From Zestomonas insulae (lineage in GTDB: Bacteria > Pseudomonadota > Gammaproteobacteria > Pseudomonadales > Pseudomonadaceae), in the NCBI RefSeq assembly GCF_016901015.1, contig NZ_JAFEUP010000003.1:310001-374000 (forward strand): 64,000 bases of DNA, given 5' to 3'. The translations under genes and the position numbers were made by a program. How positions within the stretch are numbered: the first letter of the stretch is position 1; each line of letters begins with the position of its first letter. The notes under the pieces are model-generated. The model worked only from the letters and a program-made list of their open reading frames with translations, had not been told where the DNA came from and did no database searches. Positions 8,223 to 18,045 of the stretch are shown here, one piece after another.

Positions 8223-9377
8223 ATGGGCGTACTGAGTGGGATTCGCGTACTGGAGTTCGAGGCGATCGGGCCGGCGCCGTTCGGCACCATGCTGCTCGCC
8301 GACATGGGCGCCGACGTGCTGCGTATCGACCGTCCGCTGGCGCCCGGTGATCTCGGGCCGAAGCTGGATGGCCCGCGGGTCGACATCACCGGACGCAACC
8401 GCCGCTCGGTGACCCTCGACCTCAAGGACCCGCAGGCGGTCGCCACCGCGCTCGAGCTGATCGAGCAGGCCGACGTGCTGATCGAAGGTTTCCGCCCCGG
8501 CACCCTGGAGCGTCTCGGCCTGGGCCCGGACGTAGCCTTGGCGCGCAATCCCCGGCTGGTCTACGCGCGGATGACCGGCTGGGGGCAGACCGGCCCGTTG
8601 GCCGAGCGCGCCGGTCACGACCTCAACTACATCGCGCTGTCCGGTGTGCTCTCCGGCATCGGCCCGGCAGGCGGCGGCCCGGTGCCGCCGCTGAACCTGG
8701 TCGGCGACTACGGCGGTGGCGGCATGCTGCTGGCGGTCGGCGTGCTGGCGGCGCTGATCCACGTGCAGCGCGGCGGCGCCGGCCAGGTGGTCGATGCGGC
8801 GATGACCGAAGGCGCGGCGCAGCTCGGCTCGGTGATCTGGGGGCTGCTCGCCTCCGGCAATTGGCGTGAACAGCGCGGCAGCAACCTGCTGGACGGCGGC
8901 TCGCCCTGGTACGACACCTACCGCACCCTGGACGGCCAGTACATGGCCATCGGCCCGGTCGAAGCGCGCTTCTACGCCGAGCTGCTGGGCAAGCTCGGTC
9001 TCGATCCGGCGAGCCTGCCCGAGCAGCACGATCGCAGTGGCTGGCCGCAGCTGCGTGCGGCATTCATCAAGGCCTTCCTCGGCCGCACGCGTGCCGAATG
9101 GTGCGCGCTGTTCGACGGCAGCGACGCCTGCGTGGCGCCGGTGCTGGGCTTCGCCGAAGCCGCCGAACACCCGCACAACCAGGCGCGCGGCAGCTTCATC
9201 GAGGTCAACGGCGTGGTCCAGCCCGTACCGGCACCGCGTTTCCTCGGCACCCCCTCCGCCACGCCACGGCTGGCCCCGCAGCGCGGCGAGCACGGCGGCG
9301 CGGCACTCCGCGACTGGGGCTTCAGCGATGAGGGCATCGAGCGCCTGCGCGAGCAGGGCCTCGGTTTCCGCGCCTGA
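8223..9377 (+). CDS. CaiB/BaiF family, alpha-methylacyl-CoA racemase-like
   Basis: 384 residues of the family III CoA-transferase fold. The GHDLNY motif (His132) and a GDYGGGGM segment (Asp162) are separated by 30 residues, as are His126 and Asp156 of the characterised mycobacterial alpha-methylacyl-CoA racemase. This favours epimerisation of 2-methylacyl-CoA over CoA transfer. Such an enzyme is needed because acyl-CoA dehydrogenases accept only (2S)-methyl substrates, so its presence hints at a methyl-branched substrate. First gene of the rightward block, 120 bp after operator candidate 2. Confidence 0.82.
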   Translation: MGVLSGIRVLEFEAIGPAPFGTMLLADMGADVLRIDRPLAPGDLGPKLDGPRVDITGRNRRSVTLDLKDPQAVATALELIEQADVLIEGFRPGTLERLGLGPDVALARNPRLVYARMTGWGQTGPLAERAGHDLNYIALSGVLSGIGPAGGGPVPPLNLVGDYGGGGMLLAVGVLAALIHVQRGGAGQVVDAAMTEGAAQLGSVIWGLLASGNWREQRGSNLLDGGSPWYDTYRTLDGQYMAIGPVEARFYAELLGKLGLDPASLPEQHDRSGWPQLRAAFIKAFLGRTRAEWCALFDGSDACVAPVLGFAEAAEHPHNQARGSFIEVNGVVQPVPAPRFLGTPSATPRLAPQRGEHGGAALRDWGFSDEGIERLREQGLGFRA

Positions 9378-9426
9378 GCGCGCCGCCCGTCACTCCCGAA
9401 TAAAAACGAGCTATAGGAAGTTTGCT

Positions 9427-10983
9427 ATGTACCTGACTCAAGGCCTGCAGCGCTCGCTGCAGCAGACCCCGGACCAGATCGTCACCGTCTTCGGCGAGCG
9501 GCGGCGCACCTTCCGCGAGTTCGCCGAGCGCGTCGCGCGCCTCGCCGGTGCTCTGCGCAGCCTGGGCATGCAGCCCGGCGATCGGGTGAGCATGCTGGCG
9601 CTGAACTCCGACCGCTACCTGGAATACATGCAGGGCACCTGGTGGGGCGGCGGCGTGCTCAATCCGGTCAACACCCGCTGGGCGGTGCCTGAGATCGTCT
9701 ATTCGCTGGACGACTGCGACACCGGCATCCTGCTGGTCGACGACTACTTCCTGCCGATGGTCGAGGGCATCCGCGCCACTGCCAAGCGCACGCCGATCAT
9801 CATCTACGCCGGCGAACGTGTCGCGCCCGAGGGCCTGCTGTGCTACGAGCAGCTGCTTGCCGCCAGCGCCCCGGTGGCCGATGCCGGCCGCGGCGGCCAC
9901 GACCTCGCCTGCGTGATGTATACCGGTGGTACTACCGGCTTCCCCAAGGGCGTGATGCAGTCGCACCTCAACCTGTGGTCGGCCTGCGTGCAGCGCATGG
10001 CCGAGCTGGGGCCGCCGCCGAACAACCGCGACATGCACGTCATGCCGCTGTTCCACTGCGCCGGCCTGGCGCGGGTGCTGTGCAACTTCATCGCCGGCGG
10101 CTCGCACGTGATCGTGCCGGCCTTCGAGCCGGCCGCGGTGCTGGCGACCATCCAGCGCGAGGCGATCACCGACACCTGCCTGGTGCCGACCATGATCCTC
10201 GCCATGCTCGCCGAGCCGAGCTTCGACCAGTACGACCTGAGCACCTTGCAGCGCCTGACCTACGGCGCTTCGCCGACTGCCGGCGAGATGATCGAACAGG
10301 TGCTCGGCAAGCTGCCGGCGCTCGAACTGGTGCACGGCTACGGGCTGACCGAGGCCTGCCCGATCGTCTCCACCAACCCGCCGGAAAACCACGGAGAGGC
10401 GGCGCGCAAGAGCGGCTTGTCGCGGTCGGTGGGGCGCGGCGGCTATGGCGTCAACGTCAAGATCGTCGACGAGGCGGGCGCGGAAGTGCCGCGTGGCGTG
10501 GTTGGCGAGATCATCGTGCGCGGGCCGAACATCATGCAGGGCTACTGGAACAAGCCGGAAGAAACCGCCAAGGCGCTGCGCGATGGCTGGCTGTACACCG
10601 GCGACGGCGCCTACATGGACGACGACGGCTACATCTACATCGTCGACCGCCTCAAGGACATGATCGTCAGCGGTGGTGAGAACGTTTACTCGGCCGAGGT
10701 CGAGAACGTCATCGCCCGCCACCCGGGTGTGGTGATGTGCGCGGTGATCGGCATTCCCCACGAGCAGTGGGGCGAGGCGGTGCACGCCGTGGTGGTGTGC
10801 AAGCCCGGCGTCGAGCTCAGCGACGACCAGGTGCGTGCGCATTGCCGCGCGTCGATCGCCGGCTACAAGTGCCCGAAGAGCGTGGAGTTCCGCAACGAAC
10901 TGCCGCTGTCCGGTGCCGGCAAGATACTCAAGAAAGACCTGCGCGAGCCCTACTGGGCGGGCAAGGCGCGGAGCGTCAACTGA
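9427..10983 (+). CDS. AMP-dependent acyl-CoA ligase, copy 1
   Basis: A 518-residue ANL-superfamily adenylate-forming ligase that activates a carboxylic acid to its CoA thioester. Motifs in order: P-loop YTGGTTGFPKG (165-175), HGYGLTEACP, the hinge-region GYWNKPEETA...GWLYTGDGAYMD, and the C-terminal catalytic Lys in LSGAGKILKKDLREP. I placed the start at 9427 (MYLTQGLQRS), with AGGAAG 7 nt upstream and a matching N-terminus in copy 2; the frame stays open upstream inside the racemase gene. Its stop overlaps the next start by one base (TGATG), implying translational coupling. Similar to medium-chain acyl-CoA synthetases. Confidence 0.9.
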   Translation: MYLTQGLQRSLQQTPDQIVTVFGERRRTFREFAERVARLAGALRSLGMQPGDRVSMLALNSDRYLEYMQGTWWGGGVLNPVNTRWAVPEIVYSLDDCDTGILLVDDYFLPMVEGIRATAKRTPIIIYAGERVAPEGLLCYEQLLAASAPVADAGRGGHDLACVMYTGGTTGFPKGVMQSHLNLWSACVQRMAELGPPPNNRDMHVMPLFHCAGLARVLCNFIAGGSHVIVPAFEPAAVLATIQREAITDTCLVPTMILAMLAEPSFDQYDLSTLQRLTYGASPTAGEMIEQVLGKLPALELVHGYGLTEACPIVSTNPPENHGEAARKSGLSRSVGRGGYGVNVKIVDEAGAEVPRGVVGEIIVRGPNIMQGYWNKPEETAKALRDGWLYTGDGAYMDDDGYIYIVDRLKDMIVSGGENVYSAEVENVIARHPGVVMCAVIGIPHEQWGEAVHAVVVCKPGVELSDDQVRAHCRASIAGYKCPKSVEFRNELPLSGAGKILKKDLREPYWAGKARSVN

Positions 10984-11411
10984 TGGGCGCGGTGGCGCCG
11001 CTGCCGGCGGGATTCGCGCCACTGCAGACGCGCGCCGCCTTTGTGCACGGCTGCGGCGGATTCCTGCTCCACGAGCAGTTGCCGATCCTCGCCATGCGCG
11101 TCGGCGCGGAGCCCCTCAACTCGGTGCAGATCGCTCACGGCGGCCTGCTGGCGACCCTCGCCGACTGCGCGTTCGGTGCGGTGCTGTGGCGCCAGCTGGG
11201 CGGCGCGACGCCGCCGATCACGGTCAACCTCAATGTTGACTACCTCGGCGCGGTGCGCGCCGGCGACTGGCTCGAAGCGCACGTTGAGGTGGACAAGGTC
11301 GGCGGCAGCTTCATCAACGCCAGCTGCCGGCTCAAGGTCGGCGAGCGGCTGGTGCTGCGCGCCAACGGCATCTTCACCCGCTGGAAAAGCGCACCGCAGC
11401 CCGCCGCGTAA
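10983..11411 (+). CDS. PaaI-type hot-dog acyl-CoA thioesterase
   Basis: A 142-residue PaaI/YdiI-family thioesterase. The motif NSVQIAHGGLLATLADCAFG places Asn46, His52-Gly53-Gly54 and the acidic Asp61 where family members carry their catalytic residues. It probably hydrolyses dead-end acyl-CoAs and recovers free CoA. Its ATG overlaps the upstream ligase stop, and the gene is sandwiched between the two near-identical ligases, suggesting it moved or was retained with the tandem duplication. Substrate unknown. Confidence 0.83.
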   Translation: MGAVAPLPAGFAPLQTRAAFVHGCGGFLLHEQLPILAMRVGAEPLNSVQIAHGGLLATLADCAFGAVLWRQLGGATPPITVNLNVDYLGAVRAGDWLEAHVEVDKVGGSFINASCRLKVGERLVLRANGIFTRWKSAPQPAA

Positions 11412-11490
11412 TTTGCCTGGCCGGCGTTGCCGGGCGTGCGCCCGGGGCCGGCGCGGGCGCTGATCCGACAACAAGAACAACGGAGCCCCT

Positions 11491-13047
11491 ATGCACCTGA
11501 CCCAATGCCTGCAGCGCTCGCTGCAGCAGACCCCGGACAAACTGGTCACCCTCTTCGGCACGCGCCGCCACACTTACCGCCAGTTCGGCGCGCGGGTCAC
11601 GCGCCTGGCCGGGGCGCTGCAGGGGCTGGGCATGGCCGCCGGCGACCGCGTCGGCATGCTCGCGCTGAACTCCGACCGTTACCTCGAGTACATGATGGGC
11701 GTGTGGTGGGGCGGCGGCGTGCTCAACCCGGTCAACACCCGCTGGAGCGCGGCGGAGATCGTCTACTCGCTGGACGACTGCGACACGCGCATCCTGCTGG
11801 TCGACGAGCAGTTCCTGCCGCTGGTCGAGGAGCTGCGCGCGCGGGCCAAACGCGCGCCGTTGTTCGTCTACGCCGGCGAAGGGCCGGCGCCGGTCGGCCT
11901 GTTGTCCTACGAGCAGCTGATCGCCGAGGCGACGCCAGTGGCCGATGCCGGGCGCGGTTACGACGACCTCGCCTGCATCATGTACACCGGCGGCACCACC
12001 GGCTTTCCCAAGGGCGTCATGCAGTCGCACCAGAACCTCTGGGCGGCGTGCATGCCGCGCACCATGGACATGCCGCCGATCCCCGGCGGGGTGCTGCTGC
12101 AGGTCGCGCCGCTGTTCCACGTCGCCGGTCTGGCGCGCGCGCTGATCCAGTTCTTCGCCGGCGAATGCCACGCGCTGCTGCCGACCTTCGAGGCCGAGGA
12201 GGTGCTGCGCATCATCGAGCGCGAGCGGGTCACCGAGACCCTGCTGGTGCCGACCATGATCCTCGGCGTGCTGGCCCATCCGCGCTTCGCCGACTACGAC
12301 CTGAGCAGCCTCAAGCGCCTGACCTACGGCGCCTCGCCGAGCGCAGGGGCGATGGTCGAGCAGGTCATCGCCGCGCTGCCGGGCATTGAGCTCAGCCACT
12401 CCTACGGACTCACCGAGGCCTGTCCGACGGTGTCCAGCAACCTGCCCGACGGGCACACCGAGGCGGCGCGGCGCAGCGGGCGTTCGCGCTCGGTGGGCCG
12501 CGGCGGTTTCGGTGTGCTGGTCAAGGTGGTCGACGAGCAGGGCCTGGAGGTGCCGCGCGGCGCGGTGGGTGAAGTCATCGTGCGTGGGCCGAACGTGATG
12601 CAGGGCTACTGGAACAAGCCGGAGGAAAGCGCCAAGGCGCTGCGCGACGGCTGGCTGTACACCGGCGACGGCGCCTACATGGACGACGACGGCTACCTGT
12701 TCATCGTCGACCGGCTCAAGGACATGATCGTCAGCGGCGGCGAGAACATCTACTCGGCCGAGGTCGAGAACGTCATCGCCCGCCACCCGGCGGTGGCCCT
12801 GTGCGCGGTGATCGGCGTGCCGCACGAGCAGTGGGGCGAGGCGGTGCACGCGGTGGTGGTGCGCAAGCCGGGGGTGGCGCTCAGCGAGGCCGAGGTGCGT
12901 GCGCATTGCCGCGAATTCATCGCCGGCTACAAGTGCCCGAAGAGCGTGGAGTTCCGCAGCGAACTGCCGCTGTCCGGCGCCGGCAAGATCCTCAAAAAAG
13001 ACCTGCGCGAACCGTTCTGGGCCGGCCGTCAGCGCGCGGTGAACTGA
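11491..13047 (+). CDS. AMP-dependent acyl-CoA ligase, copy 2
   Basis: 518 residues, the same length as copy 1 at 9427 and alignable without gaps by eye, with the same signature motifs (YTGGTTGFPKG, HSYGLTEACP, GYWNKPEESAKALRDG, LSGAGKILKKDLREP). The main differences lie in the middle of the protein (for example MDMPPIPGGVLLQVAPLFHVAG against LGPPPNNRDMHVMPLFHCAG), near the expected acyl pocket. The pair may therefore have diverged in substrate range. Start MHLTQCLQRS follows CGGAG. A 79-bp gap separates it from the thioesterase. Confidence 0.9.
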   Translation: MHLTQCLQRSLQQTPDKLVTLFGTRRHTYRQFGARVTRLAGALQGLGMAAGDRVGMLALNSDRYLEYMMGVWWGGGVLNPVNTRWSAAEIVYSLDDCDTRILLVDEQFLPLVEELRARAKRAPLFVYAGEGPAPVGLLSYEQLIAEATPVADAGRGYDDLACIMYTGGTTGFPKGVMQSHQNLWAACMPRTMDMPPIPGGVLLQVAPLFHVAGLARALIQFFAGECHALLPTFEAEEVLRIIERERVTETLLVPTMILGVLAHPRFADYDLSSLKRLTYGASPSAGAMVEQVIAALPGIELSHSYGLTEACPTVSSNLPDGHTEAARRSGRSRSVGRGGFGVLVKVVDEQGLEVPRGAVGEVIVRGPNVMQGYWNKPEESAKALRDGWLYTGDGAYMDDDGYLFIVDRLKDMIVSGGENIYSAEVENVIARHPAVALCAVIGVPHEQWGEAVHAVVVRKPGVALSEAEVRAHCREFIAGYKCPKSVEFRSELPLSGAGKILKKDLREPFWAGRQRAVN

Positions 13048-13071
13048 GCCCGTCGGCGCCTGGCAGACGCG

Positions 13072-13088
13072 CCACCCGACGTGGGGGG
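13072..13088 (+). promoter_or_regulatory. Operator candidate 3
   Basis: CCACCCGACGTGGGGGG followed by AAGTT, starting 24 bp after the ligase stop and lying 99 bp before the next ATG, exactly the spacing of site 1. A weak -10-like ACCATT (13113-13118) starts after 24 bp. Confidence 0.6.
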
Positions 13089-13187
13089 AAGTTGCCAGGC
13101 GCGGCGCGCCACACCATTCGATGCACAACCTGGCGTGTGCCTGCCTGGCACGGTGCGCCGCTGTTCAAGACCGATTTGGAGAACCCG

Positions 13188-14327
<1,140 letters not shown>

Positions 14328-14355
14328 TCCTTTTCCAATCCGTGCAGGTGACAAG

Positions 14356-15549
14356 ATGAGCGAAAAAGTACTGGTAGCCGGGGTCGGCATGATCCCGTTC
14401 AACAAGCCGAGCGCCAGCGGCACCTACGTGCAGATGGGCTCCGAGGCGATCCGCCGCGCTCTCGCCGATGCCGGCATCGGCTACGAGCTGGTCCAGGAAG
14501 CTTACGCCGGCTACGTCTACGGCGACTCCACCTGCGGCCAGACCGTGCTCTACGAAGTCGGCATGACCGGCATCCCAGTGGTCAACGTCAACAACAACTG
14601 CTCGACCGGCTCCACCGCGCTGTACCTCGCGCGTCGAGCCATCGAGACCGGTGCCGCCGATTGCGTGCTGGCAGTCGGCTTCGAGCAGATGCAGGCCGGC
14701 GCGCTGAAGTCGCACTGGGATGACCGTCCGCCGACCCGCGAACGCTTCCTGCCGATCCTGCGCGGCCTGACCGCCGACATGGGCGACATGCCGCAAGCCA
14801 TCCGCACCTTCGGCGGCGCGGGCCGCGAGTACATGGCCAAGTACGGTTGCAGCATGGAAACCTTCGCCGCGGTGCGCGCCAAGGCCAGTCGTCATGCGGC
14901 GAACAACCCGCTGGCGCTGTTCCGCAAGGTGCTGAGCACCGAAGAGGTGATGAACGATGCGGTGATCCTGCCGGGCGTGATGACCCGTCTGATGGCCTGC
15001 CCGCCGACCTGCGGCGGCGCCGCGGCCATCCTGGTCTCCGAGCGCTTCGCCAAGAAGCACGGCCTGCGCAGCGACGTGCAGATCCTCGCCCAGGCGCTGA
15101 CTACCGATACGCCGGAGTCGTTCAACTTCGAGAAGCCGTCGATGCTCGACTGGGTCGGCACGCACATGACCCAGGCGGCCGTGGCGCAGGTCTACGAAAA
15201 GGCCGGCGTCGGCCCGCAGGACATCGACGTCTGCGAGCTGCACGACTGCTTCGCGCAGAACGAAGTGATCTGCTACGAGTCGCTGGGCTTCTGCCCGGAA
15301 GGTGGCGCCGAGCAGTTCGTCCGTGACGGCGACAACACCTATGGCGGCAAGATCGTCATCGGCCCGTCCGGTGGCCTGTTGTCCAAGGGCCATCCGCTGG
15401 GCGCCACCGGCCTGGCGCAATGCTACGAGCTGACCCGGCAGATTCGCGGCACTGCCGACACCACCCAGGTCGAAGGCGCGCGCCTGGCGCTGGCGCACAA
15501 CCTGGGTCTGGGTGGCGCCTGCGTGGTCACCCTGTACGGGGGCAACTGA
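14356..15549 (+). CDS. SCP2-type thiolase, copy 2
   Basis: A 397-residue thiolase paralogous to the gene at 2587-3771. Cys82 in NNNCSTGSTAL is the acyl-accepting residue; HDCFAQNE and SGGLLSKGHPLGATG complete the active site. The start MSEKVLVAGVGMIPF matches copy 1. It probably cleaves the 3-keto product of the dehydrogenase immediately upstream. A strong intrinsic terminator follows 6 bp after the stop, so the rightward transcript from operator 3 ends here. Confidence 0.88.
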   Translation: MSEKVLVAGVGMIPFNKPSASGTYVQMGSEAIRRALADAGIGYELVQEAYAGYVYGDSTCGQTVLYEVGMTGIPVVNVNNNCSTGSTALYLARRAIETGAADCVLAVGFEQMQAGALKSHWDDRPPTRERFLPILRGLTADMGDMPQAIRTFGGAGREYMAKYGCSMETFAAVRAKASRHAANNPLALFRKVLSTEEVMNDAVILPGVMTRLMACPPTCGGAAAILVSERFAKKHGLRSDVQILAQALTTDTPESFNFEKPSMLDWVGTHMTQAAVAQVYEKAGVGPQDIDVCELHDCFAQNEVICYESLGFCPEGGAEQFVRDGDNTYGGKIVIGPSGGLLSKGHPLGATGLAQCYELTRQIRGTADTTQVEGARLALAHNLGLGGACVVTLYGGN

Positions 15550-15555
15550 GTGAGC

Positions 15556-15587
15556 GGGCGCGCCGTTCGCGGCGCGCCCACTTTTTT
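15556..15587 (+). terminator. Intrinsic terminator after thiolase copy 2
   Basis: Perfect stem GGGCGCGCC / GGCGCGCCC with loop GTTCGC, followed by AC and six T. Confidence 0.88.
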
Positions 15588-16113
15588 GCCTGCTCGAATG
15601 CCTGCGGCCGAGCGCTGCGTTACCTCCCCTCGGCGCTAGCTCGCCACCCGCTTCAGCTGTCCTTCCCGCCTGCTTCACCCACTGCCGCCCCCCTCGCTAT
15701 TCCTCTTGCTCAGCGGCTCAGTCCGACCGGCGCGAGGCGCTTCTCCCACTCATTGCGTTACCGCATTTCGTACAGCGGCAAGCGTGCCTGCGCGCCTGTC
15801 GATTGAGCTGATTCGCGGCACATCCGAACAGCGCCGCGCACACCGCGTGCCGGTCATTCGCGTCGACGATTTGCGTCGGGTCAGCGGGGTCTTGCTGCTC
15901 ACTTGCTGGGGGCGGCGAAAGGCGCCTGTCACCCTCGGTAACGTTCTCCGCGCAACGGTTTGGGCGAGGGTGTCGCGGGGGTGACGATAACCGCGAAAAA
16001 GCGGCAGAAACGCCCGATTTAAAGCGCCGCGAAATCACCTCTTAGGGTGTTAAGAGCCCCGGGGTCGGTGGCTAGCATGGCCCTTCCATATTCATCCGTA
16101 ACTGGAGCACCGC
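15588..16113. other. 526-bp non-coding leader region before DUF1302
   Basis: No convincing coding sequence. The left half is pyrimidine-rich. At 16039-16056 lies a perfect inverted repeat CTCTTA-N6-TAAGAG. The overlapping CACCTCTTAGGGTG (16037-16050) resembles a shortened form of the CCACCTGATGCGGGTGG operator. A -10-like TAGCAT is at 16073-16078. This is the probable promoter and operator of the DUF1302-DUF1329 operon. Confidence 0.45.
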
Positions 16114-18018
16114 ATGACAACAACTACAATGCGCGGAGTCTTCCGGCCACACCTGCTGGCCGCTGCCGTCGCCTTGGGTGTAAGCGCTCAGGCTTATGCC
16201 GTTAACTTCAATATCGGGGAGATCGAGGGGCAGCTGGACTCGTCGCTGTCGGTGGGTGCCAGCTGGGCCGTGCGGGGTGGGGACCCTGCGTTCATCTCCA
16301 ACTTCAACGACATGGGCAAGCGCGGCGAGTCGTCTTCGCGCACCACCGATGACAACCGTCTGAACTTCAAGAAAGGCGAGACCTTCTCGAAGATCTTCAA
16401 GGGCGTGCACGATCTCGAACTGAAGTACGGTGACAGCGGTGCCTTCATCCGCGGCAAGTACTGGTACGACTTCGAACTGAAGGACGAGCACCGTCTGTAT
16501 TACGACATCGATGACAGCGGTCGCGAGCGTGCGGCGAAGTCGTCGGGCGCGATGTTCCTCGACACCTTCGTCTACCACAACTACAACCTCGGCGACCTGC
16601 CGGGCAACGTGCGTGTGGGCAAGCAGGTGGTCAGCTGGGGTGAGAGCACCTTCATCGGCAACTCGATCAACAGCATCAACCCGGTTGACGTCGCGGCGCT
16701 GCGCCGTCCGGGTGCCGAGGTCAAGGAAGGCCTGATCCCGGTCAACATGTTCTATCTGTCCCAGGGCCTGACCGAGAACCTCAACGCCGAGGCCTTCTAT
16801 CAGATCGAGTGGGAAAAATCGGTGGTTGATAACTGCGGCACCTTCTTCGGCAACGATGGCTTGCCGAAGGGCTGCAACGATCGCCTGGTGGTCGCCGGCC
16901 TCGACCTGCCGCCGGGCGAAGCTGCCAACATCGGCGGTAACGCCGCAACGGTGCTGGGCTCGACGTTGCCAGCGGCACTCGGTGGTGGCGCCAACCCGCT
17001 GTCCGGCACCGACGACGCCTACATCCCGCGTCTGAAGGACAACGAAGCGCGCGATGGCGGTCAGTACGGTGTGGCCCTGCGCTGGTTCGCGCCAGAGCTG
17101 AACGATACCGAGTTCGGCGCTTACGCGATGAACTACCACAGCCGCAGCCCGTACCTCAGCGTCAAGCAGATGACCAGCACCGCCGGTGGCATCACCTCGG
17201 CACGCAGCGTGCGTTACTTCGTCGACTTCCCGGAAGACATCCGCCTGTACGGCTTGAGCTTCCAGACCAACGCCGGCGGCACCTCGCTGGGTGGTGAGAT
17301 CAGCTATCGGCCGAACATGCCGCTGCAGTTCAGCACCCCGGACCTGCTGTCCTCGGCGACCTTCGGCGCGACCTCGCCGCTGGTCCGTACCGGTTTCGCC
17401 AGCGGTAACCCTGCTGCGGGCCTGGGCAAGACCGTCAACGGCTACAAGCGCATGCCGGTGTTCCAGGCGCAGATGACCGCTACGCAGTTCTTCGATCAAG
17501 TGCTCGGTGCCGAGCGTCTGACCGTGGTCGGCGAGGTGGGTTACAACCACATCAACGGCCTGGGCTCCTCGCATGGCGACGAACTGCGCTTCGGTCGCAG
17601 CCCGGCCTTCGGTTCCGGTGAGCTGCAGGGCGCCGCAGGGCCTGCCACTTGCGCCGGTACGCTGAGTCAGGTTCCGGGCGAGCCGAACGGCGTGACCCGC
17701 CCGAGCAACCCGGCGCAGGAGTGCAACAGCCATGGCTTCTACACCAGCAGCTCGTGGGGCTATCGCACCCGTGCCAGCCTCAACTACACCAACGTGTTCG
17801 CCGGCATCAACCTGACCCCGAACGTGGCCTGGTCGCATGACGTGGACGGCTGGGGTCCGAACTTCGAGGAGGGTGCCAAGGCAGTCAGCGTCGGCCTGGA
17901 TGCGGACTTCAAGAACACCTACACCGCCAGCCTCAGTTACACCGATTTCTTCGGTGGCGATTTCAACACCAACACCGATCGTGACTTCGTCGCACTCAGC
18001 TTCGGCGTGAACTTCTGA
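16114..18018 (+). CDS. DUF1302 family outer-membrane protein
   Basis: A 634-residue protein with a Sec signal peptide (hydrophobic stretch LLAAAVALGVSAQAYA, cleavage near residue 29). The mature part is rich in Gly, Asn and aromatic residues with alternating strands, and ends in Phe (FVALSFGVNF), as in outer-membrane beta-barrels. DUF1302 genes regularly accompany DUF1329 and LuxR/MalT regulators in Pseudomonas clusters for hydrophobic substrates; a role in uptake or export of such molecules is plausible but unproved. The downstream DUF1329 gene starts after 27 bp. Confidence 0.85.
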   Translation: MTTTTMRGVFRPHLLAAAVALGVSAQAYAVNFNIGEIEGQLDSSLSVGASWAVRGGDPAFISNFNDMGKRGESSSRTTDDNRLNFKKGETFSKIFKGVHDLELKYGDSGAFIRGKYWYDFELKDEHRLYYDIDDSGRERAAKSSGAMFLDTFVYHNYNLGDLPGNVRVGKQVVSWGESTFIGNSINSINPVDVAALRRPGAEVKEGLIPVNMFYLSQGLTENLNAEAFYQIEWEKSVVDNCGTFFGNDGLPKGCNDRLVVAGLDLPPGEAANIGGNAATVLGSTLPAALGGGANPLSGTDDAYIPRLKDNEARDGGQYGVALRWFAPELNDTEFGAYAMNYHSRSPYLSVKQMTSTAGGITSARSVRYFVDFPEDIRLYGLSFQTNAGGTSLGGEISYRPNMPLQFSTPDLLSSATFGATSPLVRTGFASGNPAAGLGKTVNGYKRMPVFQAQMTATQFFDQVLGAERLTVVGEVGYNHINGLGSSHGDELRFGRSPAFGSGELQGAAGPATCAGTLSQVPGEPNGVTRPSNPAQECNSHGFYTSSSWGYRTRASLNYTNVFAGINLTPNVAWSHDVDGWGPNFEEGAKAVSVGLDADFKNTYTASLSYTDFFGGDFNTNTDRDFVALSFGVNF

Positions 18019-18045
18019 CGGCCGTCAGGTAGAGGAATACAGAGC

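Noticed and set aside
7947..9293. An upstream extension of the regulator 1 reading frame to 9293
   Set aside because: It overlaps the racemase-like gene in antisense. The regulator has normal length and N-terminus from 7946.
16057..16071. CCCCGGGGTCGGTGG before DUF1302, resembling operator site 1 in reverse
   Set aside because: It is two bases shorter, lacks the flanking AAGTT and lies too close to the start codon for an activator. The CACCTCTTAGGGTG element next to it fits better.
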